Shown here piece after piece: positions 1 to 9,500 of a stretch of 64,000 nt of DNA (the stretch's first letter is position 1; each line of letters starts with the position of its first letter). The position numbers were made by a program, and so were the translations under genes. The DNA comes from Bacteroidota bacterium (GTDB lineage Bacteria > Bacteroidota > Bacteroidia > UKL13-3): contig JAIXWW010000009.1 of NCBI GenBank assembly GCA_027491085.1, forward strand, positions 62,001 to 126,000, given 5' to 3'. The notes below the pieces were generated by a model. It saw only the letters and a program-made list of their open reading frames with translations. It did no database searches and was not told the DNA's origin.

Positions 1-100
1 ATTATAATCTAATAGAGGAATGTTAGAATATATTTCTTTTTCTTTGCAGCTATTAAGCAGCAATAAAAAAACAATGGCTGCAAAAGCAAGTTTATTTTTA

Positions 101-1093
101 ATGTTTAATACTACCGATTTTATAGAATCCATTTTTAAATCAAATTTAAATAATTTTGATGAACTAGCTTTACAAGCATTTACTTATCAATTCGAAAATA
201 ATGTTGTTTACCAACAATATTGCAAACTTAATAAAATACTCGACAAACAAAGTGTTACAGAAGTTGCACAAATACCTTTTTTACCCATACAATTTTTTAA
301 AAACAAACAAATTGTATGTAATAACGAGCCAACAGAAATGGTTTTTACAAGCAGCAGCACCTCGGGAACAGGTGAAAGCAGCCATTATGTAACCAATTTA
401 AAAGTTTATAACCAAGCTTTTACTAAAGGCTTTGAACAATTTTACGGCAACATAAAAGATTACTGTTTTTTAGCATTACTACCTTCCTACATGGAGCGCA
501 AAGGGTCATCGCTCATATTGATGTGTGATGAATTAATTAAATCAAGTAAACATCCACTAAGTAATTTTTATTTACATAATCATCAGCAACTTTTTGAGGT
601 ATTAACTGAACTAAAACGCAAAAACCAGAAAACCATTTTACTAGGTGCAACTTTTGGATTACTTGATTTTGCTGAAAATTTTAAAATAGATTTTCCAGAA
701 TTAATAGTAATGGAAACCGGAGGCATGAAAGGCCGCAAAAAGGAAATAACTCGTTATGAAATACATAGCATTTTACAAAATGGTTTTGGGGTAAATAAAA
801 TTCATTCAGAATATGGTATGACTGAACTGTTAAGCCAAGCATACAGTTATGGAAATGGGCTTTTTGAATGCCCCAATTGGATGCAAGTAAAAATTTCGGA
901 TAATACCGACCCTTTTTGTTTTGTGAATGAAAACAAAAGTGGTGTTTTAAATGTAATTGATTTAGCCAATATTAACTCGTGCTGTTTTATTCAAACACAA
1001 GATATTGGAAGAATGAACAATAAAAAACAGTTTGAAGTACTTGGCAGACTTGATTTTAGCGATGTAAGAGGATGCAGTTTGTTAACAGTTTAA
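101..1093 (+). CDS. LuxE-like acyl-protein synthetase/acyltransferase
   Basis: The protein resembles the LuxE/acyl-protein synthetase branch of the ANL adenylating superfamily. A Ser/Thr/Gly-rich phosphate-binding loop (FTSSSTSGTGESS) lies about a quarter of the way in, and HSEYGMTELLSQAY matches the ANL motif that contacts the acyl-adenylate. In LuxE the enzyme activates a fatty acid with ATP and transfers it to its own cysteine; the substrate here is unknown. The frame is open from position 20, but I prefer the ATG at 101 (MFNTTDFI, about 330 residues) because the extra 27 residues look like translated leader. It ends 75 bases before an E2 acyltransferase gene on the same strand, which has its own promoter-like signal. 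No lux genes are nearby, so a light-emission role is not suggested. Confidence 0.75.
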   Translation: MFNTTDFIESIFKSNLNNFDELALQAFTYQFENNVVYQQYCKLNKILDKQSVTEVAQIPFLPIQFFKNKQIVCNNEPTEMVFTSSSTSGTGESSHYVTNLKVYNQAFTKGFEQFYGNIKDYCFLALLPSYMERKGSSLILMCDELIKSSKHPLSNFYLHNHQQLFEVLTELKRKNQKTILLGATFGLLDFAENFKIDFPELIVMETGGMKGRKKEITRYEIHSILQNGFGVNKIHSEYGMTELLSQAYSYGNGLFECPNWMQVKISDNTDPFCFVNENKSGVLNVIDLANINSCCFIQTQDIGRMNNKKQFEVLGRLDFSDVRGCSLLTV

Positions 1094-1108
1094 ATTTTAT
1101 AAAAATTG

Positions 1109-1140
1109 TTGAACTTATATCGTAGCAAATGTTATTTTCG
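1109..1140 (+). promoter_or_regulatory. Bacteroidota-type promoter for the E2 gene
   Basis: TTG at 1109-1111 is followed after 21 bases by TATTTTCG at 1133-1140. This is one base from the Bacteroidota -7 consensus TAnnTTTG, and it lies about 28 bases before the E2 start codon. The call rests on pattern matching only. Confidence 0.45.
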
Positions 1141-1168
1141 CAACAAATAAATAAAAACATATAAATAA

Positions 1169-2416
1169 ATGGCAGAAGTTATACGCATGCCCAAGATGAG
1201 CGATACAATGACAGAAGGAGTTATTGTTTCTTGGCTTAAAAATGTGGGCGATGACATAAAACCGGGAGATATTTTGGCTGAGGTAGAAACCGATAAAGCC
1301 ACCATGGAATTAGAAAATTTTGTTAAAGGTACTTTGCTTCATATTGGTATTCCTGCCGGTGGCAGTGTTCCTGTTGATGCTTTAATTGCTATTGTTGGTC
1401 AAAAAGGCGAAGATATTTCTGCTTTATTAAGCGGTGCTAGTGCTGCTGCTCCAACAAAAGCTGAAGAAGCTAAACCTGAAACAACTACTCAAAACATTAC
1501 TGCGAATGTTGAAACAAGCGCAGTTCATAGTTCAAATAATGAAGACGGTCGTGTTAAAGCATCGCCATTGGCTAAAAAAATAGCTGAAGAAAAAGGTATT
1601 TCGTTAAACCAAATTGCTGGCAGTGGCGATGGCGGACGCATTGTTAAACGCGATGTAGAAACATTTACTCCTACTAAAACTGCAGCAACTACTAGTAGCG
1701 CTCCTACTATTAATATTCCTGCTGTGGTAGGAACCGAAAGCTACGATGAAGTTCCTGTTTCGCAAATGCGTAAAGTAATTGCTCGTAGATTAAGCGATAG
1801 TTTATTTACTGCTCCACATTTTTTCCTTACTATGGAAATAAATATGGATAAGGTAAATGAAGCTCGCAAAACCATTAATGCTGACGGAAATGTAAAAATA
1901 TCGGTTAACGATTTTATAGTAAAAGCAGTAGCTGGTGCTTTACGCAAAAACCCTCAAGTTAACTCTAGTTGGTTAGGCGATAAAATTAGATATAACCACC
2001 ATATTCATGTTGGAATTGCTGTAGCCATTGAAGATGGATTGATAGTTCCAGTTGTAAAATTTGCTGATAATAAATCGCTTTCGCACATTAGTGCTGAAGT
2101 AAAACAATTGGCAGATAAAGCTAAAAATAAAAAATTACAACCTAATGAATTTGAAGGAAATACCTTTACTATTTCAAATTTAGGAATGTTTGGAATTGAC
2201 CAATTTACTGCTATTATTAATCCACCTGATGCTTGTATTTTAGCAGTAGGCGGAAGTAAAGAAACTGTAATTGTTGAAAATGGCCAAATGAAAGTAGCTA
2301 CCGTTATGAAAGTAACTCTAAGCTGCGATCACAGAGTGGTAGATGGAGCTGTAGGAGCTTCGTTCTTGAAAACATTGAAAGAATTACTTGAAAATCCAAT
2401 TAAATTATTGGTATAA
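1169..2416 (+). CDS. pdhC: dihydrolipoamide acetyltransferase (E2) of pyruvate dehydrogenase complex
   Basis: This is an E2 component with the canonical three-part layout. An N-terminal lipoyl domain spans about residues 1-77, with the lipoylated lysine in ETDKATME (K43). A flexible Ala/Thr/Glu-rich linker follows, then a peripheral subunit-binding domain (about 128-165, ASPLAKKIAEEKG). The C-terminal catalytic acyltransferase domain has the His-Asp motif DHRVVDG (H388, D392). The enzyme would transfer the acetyl group from lipoamide to CoA in the cytoplasm. At 415 residues it has one lipoyl domain, while many E2 proteins have two. E1 and E3 genes are not in the window, so pyruvate rather than a branched-chain or other 2-oxoacid is inferred from overall similarity. 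Confidence 0.92.
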   Translation: MAEVIRMPKMSDTMTEGVIVSWLKNVGDDIKPGDILAEVETDKATMELENFVKGTLLHIGIPAGGSVPVDALIAIVGQKGEDISALLSGASAAAPTKAEEAKPETTTQNITANVETSAVHSSNNEDGRVKASPLAKKIAEEKGISLNQIAGSGDGGRIVKRDVETFTPTKTAATTSSAPTINIPAVVGTESYDEVPVSQMRKVIARRLSDSLFTAPHFFLTMEINMDKVNEARKTINADGNVKISVNDFIVKAVAGALRKNPQVNSSWLGDKIRYNHHIHVGIAVAIEDGLIVPVVKFADNKSLSHISAEVKQLADKAKNKKLQPNEFEGNTFTISNLGMFGIDQFTAIINPPDACILAVGGSKETVIVENGQMKVATVMKVTLSCDHRVVDGAVGASFLKTLKELLENPIKLLV

Positions 2417-2423
2417 AAAACTA

Positions 2424-2452
2424 AAAGCCTCAAAGAAATTTGGGGCTTTTTT
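2424..2452 (+). terminator. rho-independent terminator after pdhC
   Basis: The arms AAAGCCTCAAA and TTTGGGGCTTT pair over 11 positions with one G-U, around a GAAA tetraloop. A run of T follows. It begins 8 bases after the pdhC stop codon. Confidence 0.88.
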
Positions 2453-2485
2453 GTAAAACAGTAGTAAAACATTAAGATCAAAAAG

Positions 2486-3022
2486 TTGAGTTATCTAAAT
2501 AACAAATCCAGATTCAGTGAAGTTGTTCTTATAACAAAAATTGTTTTTGTTAGTGTTTTGATAATAAGTCCAATTGTATGGTCAATTGCTTATTTTTCTA
2601 AAACCTCAACTGAAACTTTATTGACTCAAAATGATTGGTGTGTAACTAAAATATACTACAATAAAACCGAAGTCACTCCAAATACAATAGGATTAAAAAT
2701 GATAATGAGAGGTTCTAATTGTGAAGAAACCATCAAATTTAGTAAAAGTGGGATGGTTTCGTTTCCAGGAATCAATACTCCTAGTTATGAAGCAATTTGG
2801 AAGATAAAAGATGATAGTATATTTATTACAGAAACAGATAATTCAGACAACATTTCTTTTGATAAAAATCTAAATATAATTCCAAGTGCTCAAAAAATTA
2901 AAGAGTGTTTCTATGTTGGTAAATATTTGCTTGCCATTAAGAACAACACAATAAAATTGGAATCGGACAGTTTACTCATTATTGGTAAAGTAATTTTTAA
3001 TTACTCAATCAATAATTATTGA
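2486..3022 (+). CDS. membrane-anchored lipocalin-like hypothetical protein
   Basis: I do not recognise a firm family. The 178-residue product starts at a TTG codon. It has one hydrophobic segment near residues 13-33 that would act as a signal anchor, followed by a mostly beta, exported domain. The pattern of an early NDWCVTKIYYN strand, a central charged EETIKFSKSG strand and later KIKDDSIFITE resembles lipocalin-like domains common in Bacteroidota surface proteins, but this is only a fold-level impression. It follows the pdhC terminator, so it is probably transcribed alone, and it faces the convergent aminopeptidase gene. Confidence 0.6.
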   Translation: MSYLNNKSRFSEVVLITKIVFVSVLIISPIVWSIAYFSKTSTETLLTQNDWCVTKIYYNKTEVTPNTIGLKMIMRGSNCEETIKFSKSGMVSFPGINTPSYEAIWKIKDDSIFITETDNSDNISFDKNLNIIPSAQKIKECFYVGKYLLAIKNNTIKLESDSLLIIGKVIFNYSINNY

Positions 3023-3039
3023 AAAGTTCCAAACTTTTC
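3021..3039 (+). terminator. possible weak terminator hairpin
   Basis: GAAAAGTT (3021-3028) and AACTTTTC (3032-3039) form a perfect 8-bp stem with a 3-base loop that overlaps the preceding stop codon. The downstream tract (TTATTTTAC) is only moderately T-rich, so termination is plausible but not strong. Confidence 0.4.
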
Positions 3040-3089
3040 TTATTTTACTCCCAAGTGACGCTTTGCTATACACTTGCGAGAGCCGTCAA

Positions 3090-5057
3090 CTAATTCAATA
3101 CCAATTTTTGGTTATTAACCAATCCTTCTTTGCTTTTAATTACCAATAAATAAATTCCTTTTTGCAAAACACTTGTTTCTAAAACACCGCTTTTAAAAGA
3201 TTCTTTGGTTAAACATAATTTCCCTAGCATGTTGTAAACAAATATCGATACAGGCTCTGTTTTATTGGTATTCACCATCACATTTCCGTTTGATGGATTT
3301 GGATAAACCGCTATATTTTCATTTGAAAACAAGTTTTCATCATTACCTATAGTTGCATCTTTAGTAACTACTGCCGATTTTAAAATCCAATTTTCAGGAT
3401 CTAAAGCAATAGAAGTAACAGGATTATAAAGGCTGAATTGATAATTAGTTTTTGCTTCACCTTGTTGCACATAAATGGTAGTATCGCCATTTGCAGTTTT
3501 AATAACTATTGGCAATGACAATTGGAACAAATTATTGGCAGACTGTAAATTATTCTGATCTATTGAAATGTAAAGCTGGTTGCCAATCTGATTCCACTTC
3601 AAAGCATAATTGGGATAACCCAATCCATAAATCCATTGATTAAAAAAGTAATCATAATTTTTTCCTGATAAACTATTTACCAATAGCCTTAAGTCGTTGG
3701 TTGAGGCATTGCCATTGGCGAATTGAACTTGATAAGATTTACAAACCTCAAAAAACAAACTATCGCCTAACAAATAATGTAAAACCCTAACCGCAGAGCC
3801 ACCTTTATTATAAGTTATTTCACTCGAAAAAATTCTTGTTACATCTGCAGTATCGGTAAAGAATACAGAACCATCAATTTTTTTAGCCGTATTATGCATA
3901 TTTGTTATAACTGAAAGGGTATTACTTGCAGATGTTAAATACTTAGCGGCTAAATATTCGGAATAAGTAGCAAACCCTTCATTTAGCCAAATATCCTTCC
4001 AAGTGGCACAAGTTACATTATCGCCAAACCATTGATGAGCTAATTCGTGTGCCACAATTCCAAAATTAAATATACCCAAACTAGTCATGGTTTGGTGTTC
4101 CATTCCGCCAGAAAAAGGCGCCATTACATGACCATATTTTTCTTTGTAAAATGGATACAAGCCATACAAATCTGAAAATAATTCAACCATAGATTTGGTG
4201 GCATTTATGCTTGTAATATTGTTTGAATAAGCCAATGGATTGTTATAAATATAATGTTGAATTAAAATACTATCGGCTGATTGTTTTGGCTTAGCATATT
4301 GAATGTATTCATTGTATTTGCCAACCGTAACAGCCACCAAATAATAATTCATTTTATAGCGGGTTTCCCAATTGAATTGATGTTTGCCATTACCCATAGG
4401 AATAATGCTTTTTAGCAATCCATTTGAACCTACTTTATTAGAAGTATCGGTTGTAACAGAAATAAAAACTGAATCTATTTTATCTTGCAATGATTGTTTG
4501 CAAGGCCACCACTCATATGCACTATAAGGCTGACTTAAACTCCAAGTAATTTGATTAGAATAAGTTGGGGAAGCTTTATTGCTAAATCCATTTCCAATGG
4601 CAGCACTGGCGCCACTTGGTGGAGTACCATGATAAAATATTTGTACCTGAACTAACTGATTATAAGTATACACAGAATCCAATAACACCAGAGCAATATC
4701 ACCTTGCCTAATTACCGTTAACTTTTGATTTTTATGGCCTATAACAGAATCAATAATTAGGTTTGCATGCAATTGAAACATAAAAGTATCAAGTGCTATA
4801 ACTTTTGAAGAAGCTATTGTTTTAACGCACCCTGAAATGGCAGTGGAAGAGCGTTCAACATTTAAATTCAAACCGTGAAAAACAACATCATATTTTTCCA
4901 TAAAATCCATTTGTTCCTTGGTAGCATCGGTTTTATTTAAGCTAATAATGCTTGATTTTATTTTTGATTTAGCGCATAAATGCTGAGCAAATATTTTATT
5001 GTTTTGGAAGGTAAAAAGTAAAATAATTACGAACAATATTGGATTTTTATTAATCAT
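3090..5057 (-). CDS. secreted M1-family metallo-aminopeptidase with T9SS sorting domain
   Basis: This is a zinc aminopeptidase of family M1. The zinc site is HELAH at about residues 334-338, with the third ligand in NEGFATYSEY about 19 residues later. Upstream, GGMEHQTM corresponds to the GAMEN-type exopeptidase motif that recognises the free N-terminus. A signal peptide (MINKNPILFVIILLFTFQNNKIFA) and a final ~80-residue region (YPNPSNGNVMV through GIYLLVIKS) typical of type A T9SS sorting domains indicate export and secretion or surface attachment. At 655 residues it is shorter than PepN-type enzymes and resembles the short Bacteroidota M1 peptidases. It would release N-terminal residues from external peptides. 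It appears to be monocistronic. Confidence 0.92.
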   Translation of the reverse strand: MINKNPILFVIILLFTFQNNKIFAQHLCAKSKIKSSIISLNKTDATKEQMDFMEKYDVVFHGLNLNVERSSTAISGCVKTIASSKVIALDTFMFQLHANLIIDSVIGHKNQKLTVIRQGDIALVLLDSVYTYNQLVQVQIFYHGTPPSGASAAIGNGFSNKASPTYSNQITWSLSQPYSAYEWWPCKQSLQDKIDSVFISVTTDTSNKVGSNGLLKSIIPMGNGKHQFNWETRYKMNYYLVAVTVGKYNEYIQYAKPKQSADSILIQHYIYNNPLAYSNNITSINATKSMVELFSDLYGLYPFYKEKYGHVMAPFSGGMEHQTMTSLGIFNFGIVAHELAHQWFGDNVTCATWKDIWLNEGFATYSEYLAAKYLTSASNTLSVITNMHNTAKKIDGSVFFTDTADVTRIFSSEITYNKGGSAVRVLHYLLGDSLFFEVCKSYQVQFANGNASTNDLRLLVNSLSGKNYDYFFNQWIYGLGYPNYALKWNQIGNQLYISIDQNNLQSANNLFQLSLPIVIKTANGDTTIYVQQGEAKTNYQFSLYNPVTSIALDPENWILKSAVVTKDATIGNDENLFSNENIAVYPNPSNGNVMVNTNKTEPVSIFVYNMLGKLCLTKESFKSGVLETSVLQKGIYLLVIKSKEGLVNNQKLVLN

Positions 5058-5270
5058 TTAAGAATTGAATTGAAAATTGTATAAATATATCTCATCAAAT
5101 AAACATTAATTTATTTACAATTTTAAAATGCTATAATTTATTACTAAATGATTACTCATTGTATTTATCATAATTATTTTTATAATCTTTCATTTTTGTT
5201 TCGTCCGATAGCTACTGAATAAAATGCTTGTTCTTAAGTAAACTAAATTGAATCAATCCATTAAAACAAA

Positions 5271-5300
5271 AAAGCTCGTTTCATTTCTGAAACGAGCTTT
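5271..5300 (-). terminator. strong bidirectional terminator hairpin below yceI
   Basis: The arms AAAGCTCGTTTCA and TGAAACGAGCTTT give a perfect 13-bp stem with a 4-base loop. There are T/A runs on both flanks, so it can end transcription of yceI (minus strand) and also insulate the opposite direction. Confidence 0.9.
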
Positions 5301-5321
5301 TTTTACAAAATTAGCAACTAA

Positions 5322-5933
5322 TTATTTAGTAGCTACAACTCTAATTTTTACATTGAATTTATCATCGATAGCTTTATCGCCAATTCCTTCAAAGAAGTTT
5401 TTAGAACCGTATTTAATGTCGTAAGCAGTTCTGTCGATATCGAAGTTAGCATTAGCTACTACTTCACCTGTTTTTTTAACTACTACAAAAGCAGGGAATT
5501 TTACTTCCTTAGTAATACCTTTAATAGTTAAATCAGCTACTACATTGTAGTTATCAGCTCCAGCTTTAGCACCTTTAATTGCTGAAGCAGATTTGATTTT
5601 TAAATTAGCTGTTTTAAAGTTATCAACTGCAAAGAAATCAGCTGATTTTAAGTGACCCATTAATTTGTCGTTCCACTCACCTGCAGGAAGGTCTGTACAA
5701 GCCATAGATGTCATGTCTACATCAAAGCTTCCACCAACTAATTTAGCACCATTCAATTCAACTGTTCCAGTTGCAAATTTTACTGTACCCATGTGCTCGC
5801 CAGTTACTTTTTTAGCGTGCCAATTAAAAGTAGATTGTTCTGCATTTACTTTGTAAGATGTGTTTGCTGCTGGTTTAAATGCAACCGCAGCTAATGATAA
5901 TGCTGCTACTGCAGCGATAATTAACTTTTTCAT
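5322..5933 (-). CDS. YceI-family periplasmic lipid-binding protein
   Basis: YceI-like proteins form a lipocalin-like barrel that binds isoprenoid or other amphiphilic lipids in the periplasm. This 203-residue protein has a clear signal peptide (MKKLIIAAVAALSLAAVAF). It shows the family pattern of SYKVNAEQSTFNWHAKKVTG near the start, SFDVDMTSM in the middle and a closing strand with FDIDRTAYDIKYGS. The gene lies 22 bases after a MarR-family regulator on the same strand, and a strong terminator lies beyond it, so the two form a compact transcription unit. Control by the MarR protein through the palindrome upstream of that gene is the likely arrangement. The ligand is unknown. Confidence 0.92.
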   Translation of the reverse strand: MKKLIIAAVAALSLAAVAFKPAANTSYKVNAEQSTFNWHAKKVTGEHMGTVKFATGTVELNGAKLVGGSFDVDMTSMACTDLPAGEWNDKLMGHLKSADFFAVDNFKTANLKIKSASAIKGAKAGADNYNVVADLTIKGITKEVKFPAFVVVKKTGEVVANANFDIDRTAYDIKYGSKNFFEGIGDKAIDDKFNVKIRVVATK

Positions 5934-5955
5934 TTTTATTTATTTTGTTAGGTTT

Positions 5956-6417
5956 TTATTTACTTTTTTGGTTTTCTCTTAATTTATTTAACAAATCGTT
6001 TAGCATATCTGCTTCACCATCTGTTAACTGAATATTCGATTCGTTTGAAGCTATTACCGTATCAAGTTCTAACAATACTTTAAGACCTTCATGGGTAATG
6101 GTTATTTCCATTTGTCGTTTATCGTTAGGACAAACTTTACGAATGACTAACTTTTTATCTTCCAACTTATCAATTAAACGCGATGCATTTGATTGAATAT
6201 CGAGCATTCTTTCTTGAATTAATCCTATTGAAACAGGTGTACCATTTTGTCCTCTTAAAATACGCAATACATTATATTGCTGTAAACTAAGCCCAAATGG
6301 TTTGAATAAACGTGTTTGCTCCAAGTTTAAAACACTAGCAGTATAAACAACATTTAAATAAGCACGTTGGCGCTTGGTTTTAAATTCTTTTTGTTTTAAC
6401 TGTTCTTCTAGTGTCAT
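5956..6417 (-). CDS. MarR-family transcriptional regulator
   Basis: This 153-residue winged-helix protein has the size and layout of MarR regulators. Helices flank a recognition helix around VSIGLIQERMLDIQSNASRLIDKL. The wing carries the typical Asp-x-Arg signature in NDKRQMEITIT, and dimerisation helices lie at both ends. MarR proteins usually repress their own operon and release DNA on binding a small phenolic or lipid-like ligand. It is first in a two-gene unit with yceI, and a 30-bp near-perfect palindrome sits 14 bases before its start codon over the promoter-like sequence, which fits autorepression. The link to a lipid-binding YceI protein suggests, but does not prove, a lipophilic effector. 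Confidence 0.92.
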   Translation of the reverse strand: MTLEEQLKQKEFKTKRQRAYLNVVYTASVLNLEQTRLFKPFGLSLQQYNVLRILRGQNGTPVSIGLIQERMLDIQSNASRLIDKLEDKKLVIRKVCPNDKRQMEITITHEGLKVLLELDTVIASNESNIQLTDGEADMLNDLLNKLRENQKSK

Positions 6418-6430
6418 TATTAATTCGAGT

Positions 6431-6460
6431 GCAAATTATATGTATATACATACAATTTGC
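6431..6460 (-). promoter_or_regulatory. 30-bp palindromic operator overlapping marR promoter
   Basis: The central 14 bases TATGTATATACATA are a perfect palindrome. They are flanked by GCAAATT and AATTTGC, which are also mutually complementary, so only one symmetric pair out of 15 fails to match. On the minus strand the site contains TTGCAA, 16 bases, then TATAAT, so bound repressor would cover the promoter. It sits 14-43 bases before the marR start codon. Confidence 0.75.
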
Positions 6461-6509
6461 AACTTAAATATTTCTAAATATTTTAAACAGCTAGTAGTCA
6501 ATCAAATAA

Positions 6510-9500
6510 TTATTGAATAGTGTACCTTAAACTAAAGCCTCCACTTGAAATTACGGTAGGATATTGATTAGAAGTAAGTGGATTGGTTTGTCGTCTATCG
6601 TAGAAAATTCTTAATTGAAGTTTTTCATTAATTTGGTATTCAATAGTAGGTCGTAAACTATAAATTGTTTGACCAGAAACAGGCTCATTCGACTCTCTAT
6701 CCAAATTACGAATTTTAGTTACATTCTCCCTCATTGAAAAATCTAATCTAAAGTTTAAATCATTTTCCAAAACTAATTGACGACTTCTTCCAAAAGGAAT
6801 TTTTAGTTTTTTAGCTCTATAACCAACACCAAAAGAAAGCTCTTCACCAAGTTGTTCATTTAATTGTCGTGAACCAAGTGCCAAGTTTAAAGTTCTATCT
6901 TTTATATACCTGAATGATGTGGTTAAATTATTTGTTAAAGTAACCTCTATTCCTATTAATGGTGCAAAACGTTCAGCAATTGAAACATTTTTTATCACGT
7001 ATTGAGATTGAATATCAGTTTGACCTGCAGCTGTATCGAGTGGTATAGTAGACGGACTTAAAAAGTTACTTACTGTATACGTTGATGTATAACGGTGACT
7101 TAACGCAATATTAGACGCCCAATTTTTCACAAAGCTTAATTTAGTTAAACCATTGTAATTAATTGACCAATTTGGAATAGGTATTTTAGGGAAAGCTGAA
7201 AGCTCCACATTTGATGCGCTAGAACCACTATATGCAGATAAAAATGCAGGTATCAACACATCTTGACTATACCTACTGTATCCTACAATATAATCAAAAC
7301 TGTCGCGTAATAAACCTTGTGTGCTTCCAAATTTTTCAATTGCCAATCGTTCAGATATTTCCTTTCTATTGTTTTCAAATTGTTTGAAAACTTGCGAAAT
7401 GCCTTGTGCATTATCAACGCTAAAAGCAGTATTTATAGTGCTAAATGTAGTGCTAAACGAACCAGATTCTTGAAAACCGAAATCTTTAAAGCTGTTATCG
7501 GCATCATTGAATCTAAATATGGAAGTTGTATTCTTTTGAGTAGACCTATCAACGTTTAAAACAATTCTTAAATCTTCAATTGGATCAAGCGTTAAGGTAC
7601 CAGAAATTTTTTCTTGTAAATTTTGAGCAAACTGATTGTTCATTCTTGAATCGTTAGCTAACCAACCATTTTTAGCTGCATCAAATCGATAATTAGGATT
7701 TTGATCTCCTAAAATAAAGCCATAACCAGGTGCTGACAAATCAGTGTTTTGACCGAAAAAATCAGGGCGTGGCCTAAAACCTGGAAGCATAGTACCATCA
7801 GAAATAGTGTATGAACCATTCAAATTCTTCACACCCATTAATAATTTAAAGAAGGTTTTTACAAGAGGATTTAACTCTTTAGCTGGTTTTTCCTCTTTAT
7901 CTACTTCCTCTTTGTCACCCTTTTTATTTTTATCATTACTATTCGCTGCTGCTTTGGGTTTAGGCTTAGTGATAGGAGGAGGTGTATTAATATCGCGTAA
8001 GAACTTAAGCTTATTGTACAATAATGTAAAATTAGCACCAACATTAACTTGCTGTTGACGAGAATTTTGAATAGTATTACCTAAACTATCGGCTGCTGGC
8101 GGTGCTTGTCGCCATTGGTAATTAACTGAATAACTATAATTTGATTGGCTAATAAAGTCTAATAAAGGTAATTTGTTTATTGGCACATTATAACTCGCCC
8201 TCACATTTTGATCAAACTGAGTTAAGCGGCCACCTTTCCATAAATTATTAAAAATAGTATCTCGCTTTGCTTGTTGTGTTTCATCAATTCTTCCATTAGG
8301 TTCGTCAATACGCGCATCAGCAATGGCATTGTAATCAAATCTTATACTTTTTGTAAACTGCCAACCTAAATCGTAAGTTCTACGCATGGTAAATAGTTTA
8401 TCGTAAAAGGCCGGAATAAATACACTTCCACCTGTATTATCATTAGTTCTATTTATTGTTTCCCCATAACGTCTATCAACTTGAACACGGGCACCCCAAT
8501 TAGATGGTAGAAAATTAAAATTAATGTCCTTTATTAACGCTAAATTTTTTGATTTTATCAACTTATTGAAAGGCTCAAAAGGTTTATTAGTAAAGGTATA
8601 ATTATAACCTACTATAGTTTGATAGGTTTGTAATAAATAACTTTCATATTGCTGATTGCGTCTAAAATTTTCACTGAATGAAAAAGTAGCTGTTAAATTT
8701 TCTAAATCCCAAGGATAAGCCTTTTTGCTTCCAATTCTATTTTTTCTAACATTGGTAAAATTAAAAGCACGTTGTGAAGAATAATCATCTGTGGCTCGAG
8801 AAATATATGTTTTTCTATCCTCATTGGTGGTTTGATCCAATTCTTTTTGGAGCTTGGTATCCATGTTTAAAGGATTGTACAATGGGCGAATGATGGTATT
8901 ACCATAAGAAAAGAAAAACGGAATAGATAAACCCGATTTGGCAGGAAAGAATTTTCCTAATTCAAAATTTGATGAAATATCATATTTGTAAGTATCATCC
9001 ATCGCACGTTGTTGCAATTTCTTATCAACTCCACCCCATCCGTTAGTTATGATGCTTCCTGTAAGTTGCACATTACCAAAGTCGGCTAATTTAGCTTGTA
9101 ATCTTCCGTTTGCAGCCCAACCTCCTCTTACATTAAATTCGGTCATGCGCAATTCATTAAACCACACTTCGCCACATACGGGTAATCCATTGTCCGTTAA
9201 ACTTCCATTCTCTTTTTTAGGATTACGAATACCTAACATAAAAACACGAGCCTGACTAAAATCGGGCATACCCACAACAGTAATTTTTGCATTTCCTTTT
9301 TGAACAGAATAAGGTAAAGTGAATGCCCAACTTGCATTATTTCTGGCAATTTTTGCATCTACCAAATCTTCCAAGGTAATTACCATTTCGTTACCCCAAA
9401 CATTTGCTTTATCAGCTGTTCCCGGTGTAGATAAATTTAAAGGAATTTCATATTCGTAATAATTGTTTACCATATCGGTACCAAAACGAATAAAGGCACG

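Noticed and set aside
20..100. 27-codon N-terminal extension of the LuxE-like protein
   Set aside because: It is low-complexity leader-like sequence with no family match, and the ATG at 101 gives a conventional N-terminus.
3040..3089. Short TGACG...CGTCA inverted pattern between two convergent genes
   Set aside because: The arms are only five bases with a long loop and no T-run, so it is not distinguishable from chance.
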